This document shows, in pieces, positions 19,677-31,479 of a stretch of 64,000 bases of DNA (within the stretch, counting starts at the first letter, position 1; each line of letters opens with the position of its first letter). Source of the DNA: Liolophura sinensis (taxonomy: Eukaryota; Mollusca; Polyplacophora; Chitonida; Chitonidae); contig NC_088302.1 of assembly GCF_032854445.1 (NCBI RefSeq), forward strand, positions 23,821,788 through 23,885,787, in the 5' to 3' direction. The notes under the pieces were generated by a model. That model was given only the letters and a program-made list of their open reading frames with translations, was not told the DNA's origin and made no database searches. A program made the position numbers and the translations under genes.

Positions 19677-22600
19677 TACTATGCAAATTCCAATAAACCA
19701 AACGAACAGTGACAAACCACCTCAATTAACATCAGTGAATACTTTGTATCACATACCGACAATACTGAAATTTTATTACCTGATTTCAATGAAAACTACT
19801 TTGTAAGTACATGTATATATCAAAGATCAGTGGTTTACTTCAGACACTCTGGTTTCCTCCACCAAGTACCACACATTTCATGTCCACACCTTTCACCATT
19901 TCACTAATGGAGCATAAAATGAAACATTTTTTTATGGATGCAGGCAGTTCTCAAAAAATCCAAAATCATATTTGTTTAGACGGGTCCATTGTTGATCAGA
20001 TAGTAGTGCCTTTTCCCAGCATAAAAATTATATAGCAGATAACTATGCCATTACACACTGTACAAAGACAGAAGAAAGTGCTCGGTTTATGTGCTGTCCA
20101 AGTTTCAGTATTTAGATGAGTATAACATGTGTCATTTTAGAGACATAGACCAACCATGACTTTGGTGTATAAATCGTTTTAAGAAACCATATGTGTGGTA
20201 CAAATCGACTTATAGTCATAGTCACAAAACTTCAGAGATGTAAATCAACTTTCTGATAACTTGCTACTGTTACTGGCAGCAAAAAGAAAAAAAAAATGAT
20301 TTACAAAGTTTTCTGAAAATGGGTAATTTTTTATCCGACTACTTGATATACTGTATTGACATGTTCAGGTGACATAAAACTCATCAATGTATACACAGTC
20401 ATGTCTATGTATGTTCATAAAACCATGAGATGAGCCTCATCAAATGATACATTCTTATCAGCAAATACCAAATTTAAGACCTGGCACAGGCATTAAGAGC
20501 CACATACATGTAAAGTGTAAGCGTACATGCAAGAATTTTGTATCTGTGGAATCCATAATTTCTTTACAAAATAAAGATCTTCATCTTTCTAAGTAAACAT
20601 AATCTTAACACAGATTCCCAATTAACTTCATAGATAAATGTACATGTATCTCTACTTACCTGTTAAAGCATTAGACATGTCTGACATCACCGAGTAATAA
20701 GCCTGACGAGATTGGTGAACGGATAGGCTCACAAACAGTGTAGCTGTTGTCAGGGTACCTGGTATCTATTCGATGGCTTAGCCCGGCAGGCAGCCTAATT
20801 CACCGTGAAATCAATTGGCTGTCAATCAAGCCTATCTCAGACAGGTGAGACATCACAATAAAACATTTACATCTAGATCTGGCAATGAGAAAGCGACCTG
20901 AATTGGCTTAGAGTGAAAAGTCCAGCCTTTCTCTAACATGTTCCACTCCAGCTCACAACTGCACATGTGGGGGTGTCGCAGTCTTTTCTGAAGGGTTCTT
21001 ATAGAACCAAGCAGGGCTAGTGCACTCGTTAAATTCCTTTAAACGTCACCCTTCAGTTTATCTTCCGCTGTTTAGTATTCATGTACAATATATATTATGT
21101 AAAGTAGGCATACTAGTACAATCAAATTTAGGTCAACTTAAATAAGCCCCTGCCCTCCAACTGGAAGACCTTACACTGACCAGCCTAGTCTGACTTCAAA
21201 AGGTCTTGTTAACCCTATAACAGGATTAAAATTTATTTGCATAAATTTTTAGGACAGATTACCATTTGACCAGATGCATCATGTTCAAATTAATGTGTAT
21301 CTACTATGTTAAGCTCGCTGACTGGACATTTGACCAACATGTACAACATATACAATTTCACCTGTGCTTTAAAAACACCTCTGCATAAGCAGCTAGTGCC
21401 CTAAATTTTGAAATCTCACACTTCACTTCTAGGCAGACCAATGATTAGTTAAGAGTATCTTAACATTTATTGAATGATGCGCCCTACATGTAATTTATTA
21501 ACATAGCCACACTGAAATGATTGGAGTGTCAACCCCATAAGCAGAAGGTCCGAGGTTTAATTCCGAACTGAGCAATACATTTGTACCTAAAACCTTAAAG
21601 TTGACAAGCTTGGTAATTCCCTAGCTTCATGAGCCACAAATATGCTAGATGAGGTCAGTGCTGATCAGCCCAGTATCTGCACCACATGTACACTGATTGG
21701 GAGGGGAATCACGTACATGTATTGTGTATTATCTATGCATGGTATTTCAGTGAGGCAGCACTACAAACTGCTCACCGTATTGACTGGTCTACTAAAAGGA
21801 AACCCTTGTAAAGTGATCAAAATAATATTGAAAGCTACATTTCTAAACTTTGCATTAACAAACAAACAACTTGAAACAATCACTGTTGAAAAATCCAAAA
21901 ATGGCTAAAAGTCATCAACTTTCAAAAACATGACTGAAGGCAAGGAAAATTCTTCATTGTTTTTTACACACTGAATAAATCAAAAAGTAGTTTTTCCCTA
22001 TTTTAGTATTATTTGTGGTCACAAAGGTCTTGATAAGCCACAAGTATTTTTCTGTTTGGAAATTCCTAAAAAATCAACAATTAAAGCCCATTGCAACCAT
22101 GTGTTATTCAATAGCTGATATCATATTTTACACTTTTTGAGACCTATTCAGCACCATCTTTCCCACAGCTGATCTGGTCAAATGAATCCTGAACATGATT
22201 TTATTACCCTAATTACCCGTACTTCAGGTATTGGAGGATTCTGGCCTATGGATGATAACCCAGTCATAACATGCACATGTATGCTCCCCACATGACTTTC
22301 TGACAAGAACATCAAGCTGAATTAAGCCACACTTACATGTATCTCACCCGCTGTTAATCCGGCCAAACAAAATGTATTCCAACAAAGTATGTAAACTTCT
22401 GTGGAATAAGTTTGCTTAGCCAGTTGGGCCTGTAATATATATACAAGTAAGAAAAAATATTTTCACCACCGCCATATCTACTTCCCCCAAACGAAAACAT
22501 GACCAAAATTTGTATGTACAATATACACAAAATACATGTTGTCTTCAAAAACCAAAAAATCAACAATACTAATTGTGGCCATCTGGAACAGTAGGTGTGA

Positions 22601-23670
22601 AAATGGTGAAATGTTAAAAAAAGAAATACAAAGTGTACCAGTATTAAAAGAAGAATTAAGTTTGCGATGGATTAATTTTGATGCATTGACACTATGGAGG
22701 AAGTTAAGAAGGACTATCAAGGTGAAGTTATCAGGAGCATATATATCTACATATTTTCAGGTAGAGCATCTGACATTTACAGTTATATATTGGGTCATAA
22801 ACAGCCTGACTTATAATACAGCCCGATCAGGGGTTAAGAAGAGCATGTAAATACACAGGGGCACCTTCACACGAGCATGTCCGTCTGAAGTTCAACGTAT
22901 TAGTATACACGAGGCTGAAACATAAAGACCGACTATAATTTTCTACTACCCTCATCAAATACCAGTTAACTTGTGATTTCCCTGTCACCCCTAGGAACAT
23001 AACAAACAAAACCTTGTGAGGGACCACTGATATATCTCTGACTTCATTGTACAACTTATTGAATATCAAAAGTCTTTTTGACAAGTCTGCAGGCTATCCG
23101 TCATATTACGTGCGTTGCCTACACTGCTATCAGTTCTATAACGCACACACATACCTGTATGACGCACGAGGCACTGGTTTGTACTATTTTTACATTATGC
23201 ATTTCCTACACCATTTTAAAACTGAGGTAACATATTTACAGATGGCACAGTTATAACATCAATCTGGAATATTATTCTTGTCATGTGAAAATCCCACTTC
23301 TCAACAGAACGTGAATTTAATTCAAAATAGAGGGAATGACACACGAATGCATGTCTATTCAATAACCTGCAAATCTTGCTCTGAAGCGTGACTGCGCCTT
23401 ACAAGACTGACATACAAGCTATACATCTGCAAAATAAAACTGTATTTTCAGTGTAGGAATGAATACTCTGATCCAAGTAGATTAAACAAAACAGAATCTG
23501 GTCTGAATACAGTGAACCAGATATTTATTTATCAATTTCAGACCTTAGTTTTTATTTCTTTTTTCAGCGTTTTAATATAAATGACTTTTGCTGTCTCTTA
23601 GGTTTTTACATTGGCATATGCCTTTAGTATGTGAAAGGTGAAAGTTAAGTACAATGTAAAACCCAAAGCA

Positions 23671-23672
<2 letters not shown>

Positions 23673-23722
<50 letters not shown>

Positions 23723-23743
23723 ATATATATATATATATATATA
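23673..23743. repeat. (AT)n microsatellite
   Basis: About 70 bp of TA with one C interruption. It gives YIYIYI artefact frames. Confidence 0.97.
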
Positions 23744-24609
23744 CCCACACACATTTCATGGGAATTAAAGCATTAAGAAGAAACTGTTTAAATGCATGCA
23801 ATCACACTGCGCTTAGAGCTATGGAAAATAGCTGGATATTTATTAACTTTATACATGTGAATGAAAATCAATTAATGGAAAATCAGACTCCAATCCATTC
23901 CACCTTTGTAAATCATTGATATTGCCACCTAACAATAGCTCTATTCTCATGGAAATCATAGAATGGACATGTTCCTTTGTATTTCCTTTCTTCCCAAGAC
24001 GGTTAAATTTATCGCCTACCCTTCTATCTTATTTATATTTTTGAAGCTTAATGGGTTCAGATCAAGCACAACAGACATCTCTAATGGTCTCAGTAAATTC
24101 CCAGTATAAGACCATTATATTAAATATGTACAATCTATAGGGTCAGGTCAGCCCACCCAGCATGAAGTAGTAGCCTATCCAGGGCTACACTATTAATTCC
24201 AGGTCATAACAACCCATGGTGAGATAGATCTAAATTAGTGGTGGCTGGCGCACATATACCAGCATCCCCGGGGACATGCTTATACAGTCATTTATACACT
24301 TCCATGTATATGTATGTACACACCCAGATCTCAGTAATTATTGACAGTTTAATCACCTTGATGTTAATCTTTCAGAGTCTGGTTTGCTGGAATCTAGTCA
24401 AGGCCCACCCTGTTTGTTAATTACATACTGCAGTCACAATCTATCAGGATAGTCTCACAATAGTATATTACACTAGCTCTTACATATATCAGTCATTTAC
24501 TAATCTAGGTAGTCTACAGGCTGATCAAATCAAGACAGAAGCTCTCTCTCTCTCTCTCTTATATTTCCTTTCAGGATAAAGTGAACTTTATATACCGATG
24601 TATGTACAT

Positions 24610-24720
24610 AATAGAGGGTTTGATTGGAGCTTTACGCCACTCAAAAATACTTCACTTAATATTCGACGGTGGCCAGCACTGTAGGGGGGAGGAAACTAGA
24701 CCTGTTCAGTACAGAAACTA
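24610..24720 (-). mobile_element. SINE 3' end, minus fragment
   Basis: TTTGATTGGAGCTTTACGCC, ACTTCACTTAATATTCGACGG and GGCCAGCACTGTAGG show the core in minus orientation. It pairs with an opposite fragment at 25030. Confidence 0.65.
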
Positions 24721-24999
24721 TTTTGCAATTCTCTTCAACTGATTCAGATTGTGGGGCCTAGATGATAACTAACGGTCAGTGACGCTCATGCGGTTGTCTG
24801 AGCAGTTTAACATTCACTGAAGACCACTTGTTTTAATAGACTGGTTGATTGACCTACTTCTGGTAGCCATATTGGAGTACTATGTCTACCAGCCAATGTT
24901 AACAGGACTTCAACATGGCTGACGAGCCATTGTTATGTAAGGGTGATGATGTTACATGCAGCCTATCAGTGAGTGTCATATTTGGAAACGATTATCTGA

Positions 25000-25080
25000 T
25001 TTCCTTCCCCCAATAAAACTGACTGCCACTGTGTAAATGAAAACTTCTTTTGAGTACGGCATTAAATAATAATCAATTAT
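25000..25080 (+). mobile_element. SINE 3' end, plus fragment
   Basis: CTTCCCCCAATAAAACTGAC then AACTTCTTTTGAGTACGGCA and TAATAATCAATT. It faces the minus fragment at 24610-24720 across about 280 bp. Confidence 0.55.
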
Positions 25081-26396
25081 CTTTGTTGGGTTTTTGGGGG
25101 GAGGGGCAGGAGGGGGTATACATGTATATTTGCAGATTTTGCATGAAAAAAAATATATTTTTGGGCAAGCACGTCATAAAATATCACTTTTGGCACTAGA
25201 AAGTTGAATTTTTTTATTATTTTTTTTTTTTTAATCAAAAGAAAATTATCCCACATGTACCTTGGTAATTAAAACTAAAAAGTCTTTTTGAGTTAATTAA
25301 AACTCATAGAATCAGGAAAAATGTGTATCTTAGTCCTATTCTAAAATGTGAGGTCAAAATACAGCAAGCACCTACAATACATTTATTGATCATTACATGT
25401 AGACATATTGACATAAATGAGTCACGTTTCCTGTCCACAGGGAAACAGGCCACTGTAATGGCCTTCCTAGAATAATGCTGACCACAGACCATTGTTACCA
25501 GCCTTTATAAACATCCAGAAATGGACAATAGTGACAGCCTCTACGCACAGGTTTGTTTGACTGGTTCTCTAACAAGCACACACCTTATTTGCTCTCCATC
25601 CTGTGGGAAGGGGGAGGCAATCAATAGTGATAAGCCACTTTTGAGTTCCTGCTAGTTACTAGCCTGAACAAGAAAACACAAGGTAGAAATCCCAGCACAG
25701 TATTACTGTGGGTCTCCCCAATCACTGTACGACAATTGCTGGAAGCCTATTTATCCACACGCTAAGCACTTCTCTACCAATTGGGTCGTCACTGAATCGA
25801 TGCTCTTCAGGAGCAACCTGATTGACCATCCCAAAAAAAAAAAACCTACTCAAAAATTTTTTTTCTTTCTTTTTTCCTAAAAAATGTATTTGTATAGTTT
25901 TATCTCAATGCTGATTCTATAGTATTCAAATCCTTATCTTTTTCAATAGCCAGGATAAAAAAAAAGAATCCACTATTGCCTTACCCTATTTTTTCAGACA
26001 ATTAGGTTACGTTAACATTGATCCCTATTTTTTTAATGTTAAACAAAGAATAACATCTGGACATTAGCCCTAAGCAGATCAAAACCATGGAAATCTTGAT
26101 CAGATTTTAAAGTGTTATGTCTGATCTGACTGCGGCTGCCACACCCAACTACATGTATCATGACTGGACTAGATTCATACAACAAACTTTACTGAGCAAG
26201 TATGTGTGTATAATCACTCGCATACATGTTATCGTACAACACAATCTGAGCAACTGTAACTAAATTAACAGAAATAAAATGAGTATATGTAATGTAACTT
26301 CTGAGTAGCCTGTACATAATAAATGGTTTGATTATAGTATGAAAATGAACTATTTCAACTGAACGACTCATATCAGATTCTTGGAAATGCAAATCA

Positions 26397-26650
26397 TCCA
26401 TGTATTCCCAGCTTGTGACTGCACATCATCTATATATCCCCAGCTTATGACTGCACATCATCCATGTATCCCCAGCTTGTGACTGCACATCATCTATATA
26501 TCCCCAGCTTATGACTGCACATCATCCATGTATCCCCAGCTTGTGACTGCACCTCATCCATGTATCCCCAACCTGTGACTGCACCTCATCCATGTATCCC
26601 CAGCTTGTGACTGCACATCATCCATGTATCCCCAGCTTGTGACTGCACAA
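26397..26650 (+). repeat. 31-bp minisatellite, about 8 copies
   Basis: Unit: CCCAGCTTGTGACTGCACAT then CATCCATGTAT. Early copies alternate CATCCATGTAT with CATCTATATAT, giving a 62-bp higher-order pattern. Intergenic. Confidence 0.9.
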
Positions 26651-27707
26651 ACTCGCATCAAAAGTTCATGCTGTTTCAACTTTTGTCTGGTGTCACATAT
26701 CATATATCACAAATCACCCATTGCTGATATACAGCAACAAATGATGGTTTATTTAAATTTTTCTGACATCCCTCCAGAAGATTTGCGTTACTAGTCACCA
26801 TAAATGCCTCTCTTCAATGTTGGATCAAGGTTAAAATTACTTCAAATTATCACAGAAAAACAACCAAAGATTTTGTTTTTGAGCACACTCCACTTAAAGT
26901 TGTGATTAACAGCGCTATTCAAAATAAACACAATTTAGGAAATCAGGAGTCTGATTGTAAGTTAGGAGCAGCACATAAAACACATAATTAAATATTATTA
27001 ACTAAACACTTTTTATTTATAATTATTCATTAATCAATTTATATTTTGCCTTGTTTTACTACACATGTAAGTCATTATTTCTTGGTTAAAATTGTTAATT
27101 AAAAATTCATTAACAAAATAACAATGAACAAAATTCCTTAATAATGCATAATAATCTACATTTATGCAATAAAAAAAATACTCCATCCTAGGTTTGAACC
27201 CCTATTTACAAACTATCTCGGTCAGCACAGGGGAGGAATTTATATATTGTGAAACCAAATTTAACATTATTCAGAAGCCAGGAGTGCATAGGTAAATTGT
27301 ACTGAGTGGCCCTCTACAAACAAGGCCTCAGTACTTGTCACTCAGTACAGGCACTTGTCAGAACATACATGTACACAGGTCACATCACTTTACCTTGCTG
27401 ACACTCACTAAACATGTGCCTCTATTGTGTCACCGTGTAAAAATCCACTTACTACTGCATAAAAGAAGAGCTTTGACACATTGTAACACAGGCAAACAGA
27501 GACACCCTAAACAAGTTGTGCTGTCGACTACACAATGATTTTTACCTACTATGCTTATGTAAACTGATGTTCTTTTGTCACCTGACCATGATTTTGGCAA
27601 GTCATCAAACATCAAAAAATTATCAAGAGTTTACATCCGTGCCCTTGGCATGAGCGAAATGGTAACTAAGTATTGACACAGTTAGTAGAGTTAACCTTTA
27701 TGTATCT

Positions 27708-28856
27708 AGAGTTTCGGGGATTCAATCATGCGTCAAAATATAACACTCTTTGGCACAGACATGCATGAGATGGTGTGAGCACCCACTGCGTCAATTAAAG
27801 CCAAAATACGTCTCTCATGGAAGTCGTCAGCCGCCGGATGACGTCATCAGGAATTCTGTTCCACTCCTCAAATAAAGCCTGTTCAAGCTGTTGCCTGTTT
27901 TGTGGGGGAGGGACGCGTTGTCTCAGATGTCGATCAAGATGATCCCACAGATGCTCCAAGGGATTCAAGTCTGGCGATCGTGCTGGCCAAGGCAGTACGT
28001 TGACATCAACGGTGTCCAGATAATTTAGTACAACTCTGGCGGCATGAGGTCGTGCATTGTCCTGCTGCAAAAGGATACCCCTTTGCTGTTGATGCACGAA
28101 TGGCACTACAACAGGTTCCAATATTTCATCTCGGTATCTTTGGCCAGTTAGATTTCCCTGGATGATGACCAATCTCATTCTCACCTGTCCACAAACTCCG
28201 CCTCATACAAGCACCCCTTCAGCACCAAAAATGCAGTTTTGTGCCAATCGCTCTCCCATGCATCGATACACACGAATTCGACCATCATTTGTGAAGAGGT
28301 TATATCGGCTTTCATCAGTGAACAGCACCCTTTCCCAGTCTCGTCGCTGCCATCGACGTACAACTCTTGCCCAACGCAGCCTGTTTTGACGGTGTAGAGG
28401 AGTCAATGCCATTCCACGGAAGGGGCGAAAGGCTCTGATACCACTCACGCGGAGTCGTCGTAAGACTGTGCGTCTGCTGATGGGGTGTCCCAGTGCCGTT
28501 TCCACCGTTGACGTCGCCGTCACAAACCGGTTACGCAGGTGGATTGTGCGGATGTACCGGTCTTCGCCAGGCGTTGTAACACTTGGCCTGCCCGATCTTG
28601 GACGATCTTGTGTCCTGCCTGTTAGGCGGTAACGACCCAACAGTCTGCTGATGGTGGCTTGACTGCAATTGAATGTTCTGGCAATGTGGTGTTGGCTGGC
28701 CCCCATGTCGGCCATACCAGTGGCTCTATCACGTTCTGCTTGTGTGAGTCTTGGCATCTCTTAGATGTTTTTTATGGTATTGCACCCTTACCATGTGCTA
28801 CATCGGTATTTATACGGCGGTCATTATCAAGAATTTTCAACAGGGCCCGAAACTCT
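27708..28856 (-). mobile_element. Tc1/mariner-type DNA transposon (about 1.15 kb)
   Basis: A transposase gene occupies most of the element. An 11-bp inverted repeat, AGAGTTTCGGG at 27708-27718 and its complement at 28846-28856, flanks it at the size expected for Tc1/mariner (about 1.1-1.3 kb). TA lies next to the left repeat but not clearly at the right, so the ends may be eroded. Confidence 0.75.
27795..28757 (-). pseudogene. Tc1-family DD34E transposase with one in-frame TGA
   Basis: A 320-codon frame starts MPRLTQAERDRATGM and ends TSMRDVFWL. Residues 1-110 hold paired helix-turn-helix DNA-binding segments (QHHIARTFNCSQATISRLL) with an RPRSGRPS basic linker at about 53-60. The catalytic acidic residues are D148 (LFTDES), D233 (QDNARPH) and E268 (SPDLNPLEHLWD). 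The D233-E268 spacing has 34 residues between, the DD34E signature. The only break is TGA at 28203-28205 (codon 185), where a Trp is common in the family before GGV. No frameshifts are seen. The protein would cut and paste the element via its terminal repeats. The stop suggests a recently inactivated copy. Confidence 0.9.
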
Positions 28857-29039
28857 TTTTTTTTTACGATTTTTCATGATCTAACACCAATTTCAACGAA
28901 TCTCGTTAAAAAGTGACGTGTACACAGGGTGATTATGTGCAAACGTATTCGCACAACGTTCAAACTTATTCAACTTATTTTTCCATAGAAAAAACTGCAT
29001 TTAAAAGTTATACGTTTCTTTTGCCCAGTAGTTTATTTA

Positions 29040-29715
29040 CTTGTTCACTGGAATGGTATTTTACTATTAAATTGGTCATTGGTTTCTGTGCAATAACTGC
29101 TGTAAATATTGTTTGTTTTCCTTATAACATTTTGGATGTAGGTTCATCTTGTTTAATGCCAGATTAGGAACCAACCAGATCTGTGCCTAAGATTTAAATA
29201 TTTAATGATCATCTGTATTCTGATATTGGTCATTGGTTCCTCCACCCACATTACTCCGTGCATAAGTTTTGCGAATCTAAATGATTTCCCTGATCCTGAC
29301 TGGTGGTTGCTTTTCTTGCTAAATGTACATATAACTGCTTTGCATACTGTCTGATTTTGATAAAACTATGTGTGTGGTTTTACTCTGTGAAATCCCTAAT
29401 CAAGTTTGAAAGCCATCCCAATTTGTGCCAAGTTTTCATATTTACAGATTTCTTTTCTTCTGATTGGTCGTTGCTTGCCATGCTGGCTTAACTGTTCCAA
29501 ATATTTTCCTAGTTTGATAAAGTTTTGTGTGCAACTATATTTTATGTAACATCAGATCAAGAGCAAAAAACAAGCTGGATCCGTAAGTTTTGTATATTTA
29601 TCACTTTCTATGGTTCTGATTTCTTGGTTTATGTGCAATAAATGTTGTCATTTTTCAACAAAATTTGTGTGTAGGTTCATTTTGTATGCCCTAAGGTCAA
29701 GGTTTAAGCCTAACT
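29040..29715 (+). repeat. degenerate tandem array, about 150-180 bp units
   Basis: Four loosely similar units each carry GT(A/T)AGTTTTG-like, TTCTGATT(T/G)GT-like, GATAAA(A/G)TTTTGTGTG-like and ATCAAG words. Clear anchors lie near 29264, 29430 and 29585. A single related unit lies at about 43009-43100 (ATAAGTTTTGCAGATTTAATG). Old dispersed repeat. Confidence 0.55.
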
Positions 29716-30682
29716 TGATTCACAGACTATAGCTCTTTCAAGTCAGGTTTTCTGTAATTTGCTCATATTTTGAAATGGGTCACTTTGATGACTCATTTTG
29801 AAATGAGTCATCAAAGTGACAGATTACAACCTGTGTCAGATATTAGACCTAGGAGTAATATATTTAATTATAAGATACATTTGTCTCAGGTTGGACACTG
29901 GAGGTTAGTGTATATTTTTTGGCTTGTTCAAATTTAAAATTTTGTATATTGCCCTCAGAAGATAGGCCCTACTTGAGTATACATTTATGATATGCTGCAT
30001 TGTTTTCACTGAGTTGGGGGTACCCGTATTGATACACAGTACTCACAATATTTGATTGTTGTTGTTGTACATGAATTTTCCATTTATAGACCCATTTCTT
30101 TCCAACATACTGTCTAACTTTAAAGGAGAAATCTTCAGGATGCAAAATGTTTGCATGAAAATCTTACTTAGAATTTAAACCAAAGTAAAATGAAATATCC
30201 AGTAGTTTGCCACGAAGTTAGACGTTCATCATTTTCAAAGATTCAGCGCGAAACGTGCGTTAGAACAACAGCGTCTGTAGACTTACCAATGCAGGCGCAA
30301 GAGTTGCCTGCTTTTGATAAAAATGGGCGTCATTTTTGTACTTAATAAAATTGGTTGAGTTGGAAAAATTGGCACTTCTTCGTGGCTCCAGTATTTTGTT
30401 TCAAATCTTCTTCAACTTTAGACAGTCAAATGGCCCACCATTAGAAAATTTTACGTCACTGTCATCATCGAGAGTTGTCTCGAGTTGTCTCCCGTCGTCC
30501 CCCGCGCAGAGCACAATTATCTCCCTTACAAGAACGTATCTATTTTCGAAAATAGAAGACTATTAACTAATTAATAATAATTAATATTAAGAAATATTAC
30601 TTAATAGGCTTTTGAAAGTAAAGATGTACCTGCTGCCTTCGTTGCAATTACGTCAAGTTTTCCAGTGTATCAGTGTACCAGT

Positions 30683-30810
30683 GAAGAGTGTTTGTGAGTG
30701 CGCCCATCCAGAACCATAAGGCTGTTTCCCCTTAAATATGTACCACGGTTTACTAAACGTTAATCTGTTGTGGATGAAAAAGTGTACTGGTTGATCCTGT
30801 TCAGCAAAAA
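30683..30810 (+). repeat. BEL left LTR remnant
   Basis: GAAGAGTGTTTGTGAGTGCG through TTGATCCTGTTCAGCAAAAA. It matches 36636-36755 with scattered substitutions and a small indel (about 15 bp extra here). The outer part of the LTR is not recognisable. Confidence 0.75.
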
Positions 30811-31479
30811 CTAAATTATCTGAATATGCACAGCAATGATGTGTTAGCTCTGTGGTGGATTCATCATTAACGTTAGCCCCAAGTGGCTACTTCGGTTCCT
30901 CTCTTTATACTGGGCTGGCATAGTATCGTAGCCACAGGGGAGAACCAATGGTAAACCATACACCGATTCACACCATGTCCGATAAGTCCTTTCCAAACAA
31001 TGGCTGCAGTCCAAAAGTGATGTCAACTTTGGCTCTTACCTCTCAGCTCGCCCGCACACGCAACAGCCCAGGTATATTCCATTCGGTAATGGCACACCCG
31101 CCCCGTATTCACGATACTGCAGACCATTTCTACACAAGGCAGCCATTAGGTTCGTCTTTTCATGTTTAACGCGCATGAGCCATCTAGGAACGATAACTTT
31201 TGCAAGACCCATAACTGTGGCGAAGGCAGAGTCTCTGCTGCTTTAGCGAAAACTGTGAGTTAAATTCGTGTGTCCTTACCAAGTGGACTGGAAAGTAGGT
31301 ATGGTAAAATACAGCTGACGCCCCAGTCATTCATCAAAAAGGCACTGGATTGACCTGTGGTTCGTGCACACAATGTTAAGGTTCTGGATGACTACTTGCT
31401 AATTGAGTGCGAAAATGCAGTTAAAGGTATCCACGCTGTGAAGGTTCTATAGTATCCAGAGAACTTAAGGAGATGGGTA

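Larger units (their letters stand above)
18164..27700. other. intergenic region, no gene recognised
   Basis: Upstream of NSUN7. Besides the SINE copies (19298, 19609, 24610, 25000), the (AT)n tract and the 31-bp minisatellite, I see only A+T-rich sequence with many ACATGTA words and short random frames. A consensus minus-strand splice donor (AACAG|GTAAGTAG) at 20659 could mark a 5' non-coding exon of NSUN7 but nothing else supports it. Confidence 0.6.

Noticed and set aside
23572-23919. YIYIYI-rich ORFs
   Set aside because: AT microsatellite artefact; the same holds at 43209-43476 and 49455-49849.
26397-26650. CRISPR-like regular repeats
   Set aside because: Units abut with no variable spacers; it is a minisatellite in an animal genome.
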